A stretch of 46,623 bases of DNA from an uncultured Oscillospiraceae bacterium (GCA_910579125.1 CAJTTH010000025.1:1-46623); one strand, 5' to 3'; counted from the stretch's first letter, positions 1 through 8,294 are shown. Program-made: numbers and translations. The notes: generated from the sequence alone by a model not told the origin.

Positions 1-66
1 TATGCAAGCAAACGCCGACAAAGCGCGAAGCGCGGTAATTGTGCGGTGTTGCCTTAAGTTCATAAA

Positions 67-1881
67 TTACTCGTTATCCTGCAAAGCGTCATAGCCGCTT
101 TCGCCGGTGCGAACCTTTACAACGTCGGCAACGTCATAAACGAAGATTTTTCCGTCGCCGATCTTGCCGGTGTACAGAACGCTCTTAGCGGTCTCGACAA
201 CCGACTCGACGGGAACCTTGCACACAACGATCTCCATTTTGATTTTGGGCAGCAGATGAGTTTGGATAGGCACGCCGCGGTAGTATTCCGTAGCGCCCTT
301 CTGCATTCCGCAGCCGAGGACGTTCGTGACCGTCATACCCGTAATTCCGATACCGGACATCGCGTTTTTGAGTGCCTCGATATGTTCTTGTTTGGTGATG
401 ATAACCACCTTGGACATATGAACGCCGTCGCTCGGGGTGTATTTCTTGTGAACCACGGGAACAGATTTCTCGTTTGAAGCAGTTTTGACTTTCTTGTCGA
501 CCTGAGCCAGAGTATCGACCTCTTTCTCGCGCCCCGAAGCGGTAGTCTCGATTTGCATTGAGGGGATAAAGTCTGCGTAAGAGCTGGGCAGACCGTGTTC
601 CGTCGCGTCCAGACCGACGATCTCCTCGTGACGGGAAACACGCAGCCCGATAGTCTTTTTAATGATAATGAACGTAAGCGATATCATCACGCCCGTCCAC
701 AAAAGCACTGCCAGAACGCCGACCGCCTGAATACCCAGTTGAGCAAATCCTCCGCCATAGAACAATCCACGCATCTTAGCGTCGGGATCGGTGAGCGCTG
801 CAACGCCGCCGTTCTGACCTTCGCCCGTTGCGAACAATCCGACCGCCAGAGAACCCCAGATACCGTTGCAGAAATGTACCGCGACCGCACCGACGGGGTC
901 ATCGATATGCAGCTTGTAGTCGAGAAGCCAAACGCCGAATACTACAAGAAATCCCGAAACCAGACCGATTATCGCCGCGCCAACGCAGTCGGTATCGGCG
1001 CAGGGCGCTGTTATCGCGACCAAGCCCGCCAGCGAGGCGTTAAGGCACATGGAAACGTCGGGTTTTCCGTTTTTCAGCCATGTGAATATCATTGTCGTGC
1101 AAGTAGCCACCGCAGGAGCTACCGTTGTAGTGAGGAAGATGTTCGCGAGGTGCTCGACATTGTCGGCGGCAGCGCCGTTAAAGCCGTACCAACCGAACCA
1201 GAGAATGAACACGCCCAGCGCGCCCAGCGTCATCGAGTGACCGAGAATAGCCCTCGGCTTGCCGTCCTTGCCGAATTTTCCGATACGCGGACCGACCATA
1301 GCAGCGCCGATGAGCGCGCACACGCCGCCCGCCATGTGAATTGCCGTCGAGCCCGCGAAGTCAACGAAGCCCAGCTGCGTAAGCCAGCCTCCGCCCCATA
1401 TCCAGTGCGCCTCCACAGGGTAGATTATCGCGGAGATTACTCCCGAGTAAATGCAGTAGCTGATGAACTTCGTGCGCTCCGCCATAGCGCCCGAAACGAT
1501 AGTAGCCGCAGTAGCGCAGAATACGAGGTTAAACACAAATTCCGCACATCTGTCAAAGCTTGAAAAGTTGCCGAGGATATCCATAGTCGGAATGCCCACC
1601 AGCCCGAACAGTGCGTCCTCGCCGAGCATCAGCCCGAAGCCGATAAGCACGAATGTAACCGTGCCGATACAGAAGTCCATAAGGTTTTTCATTATAATGT
1701 TTCCGGCGTTTTTCGCGCGGGTCATACCCGTTTCCACCATTGCGAAGCCCGCCTGCATAAAGAATACCAGCGCCGCTCCTATCAAGTACCAGATACCGTT
1801 GCCGTCGCCAACGTTAAACATCGTTGAGTTGACGACTTCCTCGGCGCTCGCCGTTCCGAGCACCGTCAAGATTGCGTTCAT
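67..1881 (-). CDS. Ammonium transporter fused to a C-terminal P-II regulator
   Basis: This is a 604-residue fusion. Residues about 25-415 are an Amt/MEP/Rh ammonium channel with about 11 membrane segments; the twin pore histidines are H182 (in IHMAGG) and H336 (in AVHFCNG). Residues about 416-488 are a charged cytosolic linker. Residues 489-604 are a complete P-II (GlnK/GlnB) domain with the TGKIGDGKIFV signature. In most bacteria AmtB and GlnK are separate proteins and GlnK plugs the channel when nitrogen is plentiful; here the regulator is tethered. A gapless alignment to remembered E. coli GlnK puts Ile539 where the uridylylated Tyr51 should be, while the Tyr46 position is kept (Y534). Control is therefore probably by ligands (ATP/ADP/2-oxoglutarate) rather than uridylylation; that is inference. 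An AAAGGAG site lies 9 nt before the ATG. The gene appears monocistronic. Confidence 0.96.
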   Translation of the reverse strand: MNAILTVLGTASAEEVVNSTMFNVGDGNGIWYLIGAALVFFMQAGFAMVETGMTRAKNAGNIIMKNLMDFCIGTVTFVLIGFGLMLGEDALFGLVGIPTMDILGNFSSFDRCAEFVFNLVFCATAATIVSGAMAERTKFISYCIYSGVISAIIYPVEAHWIWGGGWLTQLGFVDFAGSTAIHMAGGVCALIGAAMVGPRIGKFGKDGKPRAILGHSMTLGALGVFILWFGWYGFNGAAADNVEHLANIFLTTTVAPAVATCTTMIFTWLKNGKPDVSMCLNASLAGLVAITAPCADTDCVGAAIIGLVSGFLVVFGVWLLDYKLHIDDPVGAVAVHFCNGIWGSLAVGLFATGEGQNGGVAALTDPDAKMRGLFYGGGFAQLGIQAVGVLAVLLWTGVMISLTFIIIKKTIGLRVSRHEEIVGLDATEHGLPSSYADFIPSMQIETTASGREKEVDTLAQVDKKVKTASNEKSVPVVHKKYTPSDGVHMSKVVIITKQEHIEALKNAMSGIGITGMTVTNVLGCGMQKGATEYYRGVPIQTHLLPKIKMEIVVCKVPVESVVETAKSVLYTGKIGDGKIFVYDVADVVKVRTGESGYDALQDNE

Positions 1882-1919
1882 TTAAGACCGCTCCTTTCAT
1901 TTTTTCTTTTATCTAAACA

Positions 1920-1969
1920 AAAGAGGCTATGAGATAAACTCGCCATTGAGCTTATCTCATAGCCTCTTT
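1920..1969 (-). promoter_or_regulatory. Leader hairpin of the amt gene, attenuator-like
   Basis: Arms 1920-1937 and 1952-1969 form a perfect 18-bp inverted repeat. After one A/C mismatch the stem continues with three more pairs (CTC/GAG) closing a six-base loop that reads AATGGC on the transcribed strand. A T-rich run (TTTTGTTT) follows on that strand, so the element has the shape of an intrinsic terminator. It lies between the promoter (start site about 1975) and the gene (1881), starting only about 5 nt into the transcript. The hexaloop has A at position 1 and G at position 4, the feature reported for RNAs bound by ANTAR antiterminators, which control some clostridial ammonium transporter genes. 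Only one such hairpin is seen, whereas known ANTAR targets have two. The hairpin is certain; the attenuator role is inferred. Confidence 0.7.
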
Positions 1970-1980
1970 GCTATGTTCCT

Positions 1981-2009
1981 ATTATACTCGCTTTTTCGGA
2001 AAATGTCAA
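1981..2009 (-). promoter_or_regulatory. Consensus sigma-A promoter for the amt-P-II gene
   Basis: On the reverse strand a perfect -35 TTGACA (2004-2009) and a perfect -10 TATAAT (1981-1986) are separated by 17 bases. Transcription would start near 1975, just before the leader hairpin. The rest of the gene-free stretch between this promoter and the small gene at 2261 shows no convincing coding sequence or structure. Confidence 0.88.
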
Positions 2010-2260
2010 GCACTTTTTGCAAGATTTTAAACCATTTCTTGCATTTTGTGCTGGTTCACCAAATTCAACCTCAAATATCCTACTTTCGGGCGCATACTGC
2101 ACAAAAGCCGTAAAGCATGACAATATCTTCCATCGTTCAAGGCAAACTTTTCCCATTAAAGCCGCTGCACATTTTTTCCGTTAATTTATAACTTAGAATA
2201 ACGCAGATAAATTTGCAGAAAATACTACCGTAAACCTTCAAAAAGGAGATGAATTTCCAC

Positions 2261-2425
2261 ATGAGCAAACAAACTCAAAGCTATATCAAGAGCGCAGCCG
2301 CAGGCGTTATTACGGGCGGACTGGCGTTTATGGCGGTCAAATCGCTCACCGACAAACGCCGTTTCAGACGCAAGTCTGCGGCAAAGGCGTTTAAGGTGCT
2401 CGGCAATTTTATGGACGCGTTTTGA
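2261..2425 (+). CDS. Small basic protein of unknown function (54 aa)
   Basis: An ATG at 2261 follows AAAGGAGATGA with 9-nt spacing, a strong ribosome binding site. The ORF encodes 54 residues and ends at TGA 2423-2425. The middle (about residues 12-28: AAAGVITGG, LAFMAVKS) is hydrophobic and glycine/alanine rich and could be one short membrane segment. It is followed by a strongly basic stretch (DKRRFRRK, residues 31-38) and a C-terminal tail ending GNFMDAF. I do not recognise the family. A bidirectional terminator lies 18 nt downstream. The gene stands alone between the amt promoter and the sigma-factor operon, and is convergent with the latter. The ribosome site, codon texture and terminator make it a likely real gene that length cut-offs would miss. 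Confidence 0.72.
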   Translation: MSKQTQSYIKSAAAGVITGGLAFMAVKSLTDKRRFRRKSAAKAFKVLGNFMDAF

Positions 2426-2443
2426 TGTTAATGCGTTAAAATG

Positions 2444-2476
2444 AAACCGCACGGTACGACAGCCGTGCGGTTTTTA
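2444..2476. terminator. Bidirectional intrinsic terminator
   Basis: An 11-bp perfect stem (AAACCGCACGG at 2444-2454, CCGTGCGGTTT at 2463-2473) with an 8-base loop is flanked by A-rich bases on the left and TTTTT on the right. It sits between the convergent ends of the small gene (2425) and the second sigma-factor gene (2508), so it can serve both. Confidence 0.88.
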
Positions 2477-2507
2477 CTATGTAAAGCATTTCCCGTTTCG
2501 TTTTCGC

Positions 2508-3569
2508 TTAATCGAGAAATACTCTCAATGCCTTGCTTTTGCTCTGCGAACGCAGTTTTCTGAGCGCCTTTGCTTCTATCTGGCGGATCCTCTCCCGCGT
2601 TACCTTAAATTGTCTGCCGACCTCCTCGAGGGTATGCGAGCGGTCGTAGCCGACGCCGTAGCGGAACTTGAGCACCTCGCGTTCGCGTTCGGGGAGCGTG
2701 TTCAGCGCCTTGTTAAGCTCGTCTTTGAACACCGCCTGCATTGCCGTGTCGATAGGCGCGGGCGCGTCCTCGTCTGGGATAAAGTCGCCGAGATAGCTGT
2801 CCTCCTCCTCGCCGACGGGAGCCTCCAGCGAAACGGGATCCTGTGCGATACGGATTATCTCGCGAACTCTGTCCGGCGTTAGGTTAAGCTCCTGTGCCAC
2901 CTCGTCGATGGTGGGTTCGTGACCGTTCTCGTGCAGCAGCTTGTTCTGCGCCTTTTTAACTCGTGTAATGGTTTCTACCATGTGCACGGGAATGCGTATC
3001 GTTCTCGCCTGATCCGCGATAGCCCTCGTTATCGACTGGCGTATCCACCACGTTGCGTATGTCGAGAACTTGTATCCCTTGGTGTGGTCGAACTTCTCAA
3101 CCGCCTTGATAAGTCCGCTGTAGCCCTCCTGTATCAAATCGAGCAGCGGCATTCCGCGCCCGACGTAGTGTTTCGCAATGCTTACAACAAGCCGCATATT
3201 TGCAGTGATGAGCCTGTCGCGCGCCTGTTCGTCGCCCTCGGCGATTCTCTCCGCAAGCTGTATTTCCTCGTCTGCGGTAAGCAGCGGAATCTTTCCTATC
3301 TCGCGCAGATGTATCTTCACAGGGTCGTCGAGACTTGTGCCGCCCTTATCTCCGCCGTCCTCGCCGATCTCCAGAGCCTTGTTCAGGTCGTCCTCCACAG
3401 TGAAGTCGTCTTCTATTTTAATATTGTTCTGATCAAGGAACTCGCTGAGCTTGTCAAGGTCGACATCCGCCTCGTCGATAACGTTGTATATCTCCTTTGT
3501 GGAGAGCGTGCCGGTCTGTCTGCCTCTTTCCAGAAGCTCGTTAAATATGCTCTTCTCGGTATTGTTCAT
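2508..3569 (-). CDS. RpoD-family sigma factor, second tandem copy
   Basis: This 353-residue protein has the full layout of a primary-type sigma-70: a region 1.1-like N-terminus (about 1-60), acidic linker, region 1.2/2 (about 80-200, with YATWWIRQ of region 2.3/2.4 at 171-178), region 3 and region 4. The -10 helix and the -35 recognition helix (VTRERIRQIE) match the housekeeping type. It differs from its neighbour at several normally invariant places: YVGRGMPL for YVRRGMQF, GYSGL for GNMGL, FRYGVGYDRSH in region 4.1, and a tail ending in RVFLD instead of KDFLE. It lies 37 nt downstream of the first sigma gene with its own GAAAGGATC ribosome site, so it is probably co-transcribed from dnaG. 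The likely role is a group 2 alternative sigma that reads housekeeping-like promoters; the inducing condition is unknown. Confidence 0.9.
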   Translation of the reverse strand: MNNTEKSIFNELLERGRQTGTLSTKEIYNVIDEADVDLDKLSEFLDQNNIKIEDDFTVEDDLNKALEIGEDGGDKGGTSLDDPVKIHLREIGKIPLLTADEEIQLAERIAEGDEQARDRLITANMRLVVSIAKHYVGRGMPLLDLIQEGYSGLIKAVEKFDHTKGYKFSTYATWWIRQSITRAIADQARTIRIPVHMVETITRVKKAQNKLLHENGHEPTIDEVAQELNLTPDRVREIIRIAQDPVSLEAPVGEEEDSYLGDFIPDEDAPAPIDTAMQAVFKDELNKALNTLPEREREVLKFRYGVGYDRSHTLEEVGRQFKVTRERIRQIEAKALRKLRSQSKSKALRVFLD

Positions 3570-3606
3570 TTGCAGATCCTTTCAATAGACTTACTATATG
3601 TACATT

Positions 3607-4695
3607 TTATTCCAAAAAATCCTTTAACTTTCTGCTTCTTGTAGGGTGACGAAGTTTCCGCAGAGCCTTGGTCTCTATCTGGCGTATTCTTTCCCTTGTT
3701 ACCTTAAATTCCGCGCCGACCTCCTCAAGCGTGCGCTGTCTGCCGTCGATAAGTCCGAAGCGCAGTATGATAACGCGCTTTTCGCGCTCGGTGAGCGTAT
3801 CCAGAACCTCCCCGAGCATTTGCTTCAGCATGGAGTTGCATGCCTCGTCGGCGGGCGCGGGCGCGTCCACGTCGGGGATAAAGTCGCCGAGATGACTGTC
3901 CTCCTCCTCGCCAATCGGCGTTTCGAGCGACACGGGATCCTGCGCGATACGGATTATCTCGCGAACCTTGTCGACGTTCATATTCAGATATTCCGCTATC
4001 TCGTCCTCGGAGGGCTCGCAGCCGTTCTCATGCAGAAGCTGGCTCTGTGCCTTCTTCACCTTGGTAATTGTTTCCACCATGTGTACAGGAATACGTATCG
4101 TCCTCGCCTGATCGGCGATAGCGCGGGTTATAGACTGCCTTATCCACCATGTCGCGTAGGTGGAGAATTTAAATCCCTTTGTGTAGTCGAACTTCTCAAC
4201 CGCCTTGATAAGTCCCATATTACCCTCTTGTATCAGGTCGAGGAACTGCATTCCGCGGCGGACGTACTTTTTGGCGATACTCACCACCAGACGCAGATTT
4301 GCCTCTATAAGGCGCTTTTTCGCGTAAGCGTCGCCCGTTTCCATACGCGCGGCAAGCTCGATCTCTTCCTCCGTAGACAGCAGCGGTATTCTGCCTATGT
4401 CCTTGAGGAAGCTCTTGACCGAGTCGTCGGGAAGCATAACATCGGCGTCCGAGCTGTCAACATAGTCTCGGTCGGAATAGTCCAGAATGTTGTCAATATC
4501 GAGATCGGCGTCGAAATCGTCCACGATCTCAATGTTCATTGCGGCAATCTTATCGTAAATACGGTTGATCTGATCCGCGTTGAAGTTCAGCTCTTCCAGT
4601 GCGTCGGTTATCTCCTTTGCGGTAAGGCTGCCTTTCTGTTTGCCCTGATTAAACAATTCCTCCAGAGCGTTGGGTGATCCGTTGTTCTCACTCAT
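3607..4695 (-). CDS. sigA: Primary RNA polymerase sigma factor SigA/RpoD
   Basis: At 362 residues this has the usual length of a firmicute SigA. Region 1.1-like sequence is at about 8-60, an acidic stretch at 60-90, and region 1.2 from about 92. Region 2 contains LRLVVSIAKKYVRRG and the promoter-melting motif YATWWIRQ at 180-187. Region 4.2 has TLEEVGAEFKVTRERIRQIE, and the end is the canonical HPTRSRKLKDFLE-like tail. It directs core polymerase to TTGACA/TATAAT promoters, which are abundant in this window. The start overlaps the dnaG stop by one base (TAATG), implying translational coupling. The dnaG-sigA order is the classic macromolecular-synthesis operon. It is more canonical than the copy downstream, so I take it as the housekeeping factor. 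Confidence 0.96.
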   Translation of the reverse strand: MSENNGSPNALEELFNQGKQKGSLTAKEITDALEELNFNADQINRIYDKIAAMNIEIVDDFDADLDIDNILDYSDRDYVDSSDADVMLPDDSVKSFLKDIGRIPLLSTEEEIELAARMETGDAYAKKRLIEANLRLVVSIAKKYVRRGMQFLDLIQEGNMGLIKAVEKFDYTKGFKFSTYATWWIRQSITRAIADQARTIRIPVHMVETITKVKKAQSQLLHENGCEPSEDEIAEYLNMNVDKVREIIRIAQDPVSLETPIGEEEDSHLGDFIPDVDAPAPADEACNSMLKQMLGEVLDTLTEREKRVIILRFGLIDGRQRTLEEVGAEFKVTRERIRQIETKALRKLRHPTRSRKLKDFLE

Positions 4696-6437
4696 TATTT
4701 TTTTCTCTCCTCCAGCTTTCGCGCCAGCGCCAGCATTTCCTCGTCCGACATATCGGCGTACTGCTTTTCGTCTGCGCCCTTTTCATAATTATTTAATACT
4801 TCTATAAAATCCGCCAGCGCCGTTTTGTCGTTGGCGAACGTGTTATCGGTTACTATCTGAATTATTCTGCCCATTTCTCTCGCGTCAAATTCCTCGTTGA
4901 ACACAGAAATATCGGGTTCGCCGCCGTTTTCAAGCGTTTTTGCCAGAAATTCGTAAACGCGCTTATTAAATGCAGTTACAAATCCCGTTTTCATCTTCGA
5001 GGAAATTTTTTCCAGAGCCTCGGGATTGTTGTACAGATAGCATATTATCCCGCGTTCCGCCTTTTCCTCTTTCGGAGTTTTCAGCGCGTCGGGATTTATT
5101 TTGTCGGGAGCGCGTTTCGGAACAGCGTGAAGCTGCTTGTCCGCTTTGCCCCTGTTCCGCGCGATCTCGCGCTCGACCGCCGTTTTTATCGTTTCCGCGG
5201 GTATCGACGACTCCCGCGCCGCCCGGCTTATGTAGACTGCCCTGTCAATCTCGTTATTGATCTGCGCCAGAAACGTTACTGCTTTTTTCAGATAAACCGC
5301 TCTGCCGTCATCGGTATTCAGATCTGGACCCGACGCGAGCTTGTCCATTTCGTAGGCAATCGCGCTGCCCGATTTCTCGATAAGCAGCCTGAAAGCCTCC
5401 GCGCCGAATTTCTTTATAAACTCGTCGGGGTCTTTCGCGCCGTCCATTTGCAGCACTCTCGCGCGAACCCCCGCCTCGGACAGCAGATTGATACCGCGCG
5501 ATGCGGCGAGCTGCCCCGCGTTGTCGCTGTCATAGGAGAGTATGACCTCTTTTTTTCCCAGCCGCGAGATCAGATTTGCCTGCTGCGATGTGAGCGATGT
5601 TCCCAGCGACGCGACCGCGCTGTCAAAGCCCGCTTGGTGCAAGGCGATAACGTCCATATACCCCTCGCAGAGTATGAAATAGTCCGCCTTGGAATTCTTG
5701 GAAACGTTCAGCGCGAACAGCATATCGCTCTTGTGAAATATCTGCGTTTCCGCGCTGTTGAGATATTTCGGGATATTCTTGTCCTCCGAGAGCGTCCGTC
5801 CTCCGAAAGCCGCGACGTTTCCGCGCGTATCGAAAATCGGGAACATAACGCGGTTTCGGAACTTGTCGTACATTTTATTGTTGTTCGCCGCCAACAGCGA
5901 ACCGTCCGCAAGCTCAAAATCCGAGTAGCCCAGCTTTTTCATATAATAATGCAGATCGTGATAATCGTCGACCGCATACCCCAGCCCGAAACGCTTTATC
6001 GTATGGTCGGACAATCCGCGCCGCCGCAGATAGTCCAGTCCCGCCGCCCCCTCGGGGGAGAAAAGCTGCTTATGGAAATATTTTCCCGCCTCGCGGTTCA
6101 TTTCGTAGAGCCGTCGGCGTTTCTGCGCCGAGCCGTCGTCCTTGTCCTCGGGCATCGGCATACCCGCACGCTGCGCCAGAAACCGCACAGCATCCATATA
6201 GTCGAGGTTCTCTATAAGCCTTATGAACGTCACAACGTCGCCGCCGACGCCGCAGCCGAAGCAGTGGAACAATCCCTTGTCGGGAGAAATGCTGCACGAC
6301 GGAGACTTCTCCGAATGGAAAGGGCAGCGGCACATATAAGAACCGCCCGTGCGCTTTAATTCAACATAACCCTGCGCCACAGACAGAATATCGTTCTTGT
6401 CGTGAAGCTCGCGCATAAAATCCTCGGATAAGCGCAA
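4695..6437 (-). CDS. dnaG: DNA primase DnaG
   Basis: This 580-residue protein synthesises RNA primers at the replication fork. The N-terminal CHC2 zinc domain has C38, H41, C59 and C62 (CPFH...CFGC). The central TOPRIM core, about residues 250-340, carries the EGYMD and YDSDNAG motifs, with the primase RNA-polymerase fold before it. The C-terminal ~130 residues would be the helicase-binding domain. The start is TTG at 6437: an AAGGAGG site stands 7 nt upstream, while the first in-frame ATG (residue 8) would be 28 nt away from it. It lies 24 nt after the dGTPase-like gene and overlaps sigA by one base. Confidence 0.96.
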   Translation of the reverse strand: MRLSEDFMRELHDKNDILSVAQGYVELKRTGGSYMCRCPFHSEKSPSCSISPDKGLFHCFGCGVGGDVVTFIRLIENLDYMDAVRFLAQRAGMPMPEDKDDGSAQKRRRLYEMNREAGKYFHKQLFSPEGAAGLDYLRRRGLSDHTIKRFGLGYAVDDYHDLHYYMKKLGYSDFELADGSLLAANNNKMYDKFRNRVMFPIFDTRGNVAAFGGRTLSEDKNIPKYLNSAETQIFHKSDMLFALNVSKNSKADYFILCEGYMDVIALHQAGFDSAVASLGTSLTSQQANLISRLGKKEVILSYDSDNAGQLAASRGINLLSEAGVRARVLQMDGAKDPDEFIKKFGAEAFRLLIEKSGSAIAYEMDKLASGPDLNTDDGRAVYLKKAVTFLAQINNEIDRAVYISRAARESSIPAETIKTAVEREIARNRGKADKQLHAVPKRAPDKINPDALKTPKEEKAERGIICYLYNNPEALEKISSKMKTGFVTAFNKRVYEFLAKTLENGGEPDISVFNEEFDAREMGRIIQIVTDNTFANDKTALADFIEVLNNYEKGADEKQYADMSDEEMLALARKLEERKK

Positions 6438-6461
6438 CGTGCCGCCTCCTTTTCCCTCGGG

Positions 6462-7472
6462 CTACAGAATATACCCCGAATTCCAGCCCCTCGGAATACA
6501 CAGCTTGCTGAAATAGTCCACCGCGTATTCGTCGGTCATGCCGCTGATAAAGTCGCCGACAGCGGTCTCAAGCCCGTCTTTCTCGGCAAGCTCCTTGTAG
6601 AGCTGCGGCATTTCGTCCTTGTTCTTAAAAAAATAGTTGTACAGATACTCGACGATATGTCCCGCCTTGTCCTTTTCGGCGATCGTCTTTTCCGCTCTGT
6701 AAACGTGCTCGAACATAAAGTTTCTGAGCTCCCCGAACGCGCTTTTTGTGGTTTCGTCAAACAGAATTTTCTCGCCGCTGTTCTCGACGAGCGAGCGCAC
6801 AAGGCTCGTTATCCGCGCGGATTTCGTCTCTCCGAGCGTTTTCACGGGGAACTCGGGAAGATCACTCTGTTTGATGACCCCGCCGCGTATCGCGTCCTCA
6901 ATATCGTGATTTACATACGCAATCTTATCGCAAAACCGCACCACCATGCCCTCGCGTGTTACCGGGGGAGCGGACGAGCCTCGGTGCGCGACAATGCCGT
7001 CCACCACCTCGAACGTGAGGTTAAGTCCCTTACCGTCCTTTTCAATGACCTCGACGACGCGCTTGCTCTGTAAATTGTGCGCGAAGCCGTTCGGAAGCAG
7101 TTTGTTCAGTACGCGCTCGCCGTCGTGACCGAACGGCGTATGCCCGAGATCGTGACCGAGCGCAATAGCCTCCGTCAAGTCCTCGTTCAGACCGAGCGCG
7201 CATGAGACCGTCCGCGCTATCTGGCTCACCTCGAGCGTGTGCGTGAGCCGCGTGCGGTAGTGGTCGCTGTGCGGTATCAGAAACACTTGCGTCTTGTGCT
7301 TCAATCGGCGAAAGGAGTTGCAGTGGATAATGCGGTCGCGGTCGCGCTGAAAATCCGTCCGAAAATCGCACGGCTTCTCGTATACCTTGCGTCCGCGGCT
7401 GTCCTCCGACCTGCACGCGTATTCGCTCAAAGTGAACTTTTCGTTCTCCATAATGCGCTCACGCGGCAGCAC
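6462..7472 (-). CDS. dGTP triphosphohydrolase-like HD-domain protein
   Basis: This 336-residue protein of the dGTPase family would hydrolyse dNTPs to deoxynucleoside and triphosphate. The metal-binding HD motif is complete: H in RLTHTLEVSQ, HD in ALGHDLGHTPFGH, and the distal D in FCDKIAYVNHD. The N-terminus has the family sequence FRTDFQRDRDRIIHCNSFRRL. The start is taken as GTG at 7472 because an AAGGAGGG site lies 7 nt upstream; the in-frame ATG at 7451 would be too far from it. In Clostridia this family commonly sits just upstream of dnaG, as here (24-nt gap). The first gene of the operon may therefore tie nucleotide pools to priming, but that coupling is inference. Confidence 0.9.
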   Translation of the reverse strand: MLPRERIMENEKFTLSEYACRSEDSRGRKVYEKPCDFRTDFQRDRDRIIHCNSFRRLKHKTQVFLIPHSDHYRTRLTHTLEVSQIARTVSCALGLNEDLTEAIALGHDLGHTPFGHDGERVLNKLLPNGFAHNLQSKRVVEVIEKDGKGLNLTFEVVDGIVAHRGSSAPPVTREGMVVRFCDKIAYVNHDIEDAIRGGVIKQSDLPEFPVKTLGETKSARITSLVRSLVENSGEKILFDETTKSAFGELRNFMFEHVYRAEKTIAEKDKAGHIVEYLYNYFFKNKDEMPQLYKELAEKDGLETAVGDFISGMTDEYAVDYFSKLCIPRGWNSGYIL

Positions 7473-7553
7473 GACGATCCCTCCTTTTTCCCTCTGTAAT
7501 TATATACAATTTTCGACCCCGAAACACCTTTTTTTATTTTGAAATTCTACGTT

Positions 7554-8174
7554 TTATGCAAAATCAAACCATATTTTTTGTACACTTTCCACAACGATTT
7601 TGCCGTTGCAGCAGTCGATCAGCTTTTCTTTGAGCCTTTCCGAAAGCTCCTTACGGACAAAAAGCGAGATTTTCACATTGTCGGCGAAGTCCTCCGAAGA
7701 CACGCGCACGTCATGCTCCGCGAAAATCTGCGGCAGCCGCCCGTACAGCGAGTAATCGACCGAGACCTCGAGCTGCTCTGCGAGCGCCATGACCTTGATC
7801 TTCGCCGCGTCGACCGCGTCCTTAGCGCCGCGCGAATACGCCCGCACCAGACCTCCCGCGCCGAGCAGCACGCCGCCGAAATAGCGCGTTACCACACAAA
7901 CCACGTCGGTCAGCCCTTCCTTGCGCAGAACCTCGTAGATCGGCACGCCCGCCGTTCCCGAGGGCTCGCCGTCATCCGAGTGGCGCGCGGCAGAGTTCTC
8001 GCGGAGGATATATGCGTAGCAGTTGTGGGTCGCCTTTCGGTGCATAGCACGTATCTTATTTATGAACTCCACCGCCTGCTCCTCGGTCTCCACGGGCGCG
8101 AGATAGCCTATAAACTCCGATTTTTTCTCGATAAACCGCGCCTCGCAGCGTTCGTCAATAGTTTTGTATTCCAC
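7554..8174 (-). CDS. yigZ: YigZ/IMPACT family protein (UPF0029)
   Basis: The 206-residue protein matches the YigZ/IMPACT family. The N-terminal domain has EKKSEFIGYLAPV, ATHNCYAYI, DDGEPSGTAG and RYFGGVLLGAGGLVRAYS, all hallmarks of UPF0029, followed by a short C-terminal ferredoxin-like domain (about 135-206). The biochemical role in bacteria is not established; relatives are linked to translation control and some are called putative proline dipeptidases. The start is GTG at 8174 with AGGAG six bases upstream. It follows the rpmE terminator and precedes the dGTPase-like gene by 81 nt. Confidence 0.92.
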   Translation of the reverse strand: MEYKTIDERCEARFIEKKSEFIGYLAPVETEEQAVEFINKIRAMHRKATHNCYAYILRENSAARHSDDGEPSGTAGVPIYEVLRKEGLTDVVCVVTRYFGGVLLGAGGLVRAYSRGAKDAVDAAKIKVMALAEQLEVSVDYSLYGRLPQIFAEHDVRVSSEDFADNVKISLFVRKELSERLKEKLIDCCNGKIVVESVQKIWFDFA

Positions 8175-8235
8175 CGCACTCTCCTAAAAATTTTTCGCAG
8201 CCGTCATTTTTTTACAAAATTCGCACTCAACGACA

Positions 8236-8271
8236 ACAAAAACTCACGCACAAAGACTTATGCGTGAGTTT
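8236..8271 (-). terminator. Intrinsic terminator of rpmE
   Basis: An 11-bp stem (AAACTCACGCA at 8240-8250, TGCGTGAGTTT at 8261-8271) with a 10-base loop is followed on the reverse strand by TTTTTG. It lies 24 nt past the rpmE stop. A shorter T run on the other side could allow forward-strand use, but no forward gene is nearby. Confidence 0.85.
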
Positions 8272-8294
8272 CGTTTTTGAGAACTAAAAGCGCA

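Noticed and set aside
595..1563. Long forward-strand frame opposite the amt gene
   Set aside because: It is the antisense shadow of a well-conserved protein; no ribosome site and no recognisable domain.
1971..2156. Reverse-strand 61-codon frame upstream of the amt gene
   Set aside because: No ribosome site, and it overlaps the perfect amt promoter at 1981-2009.
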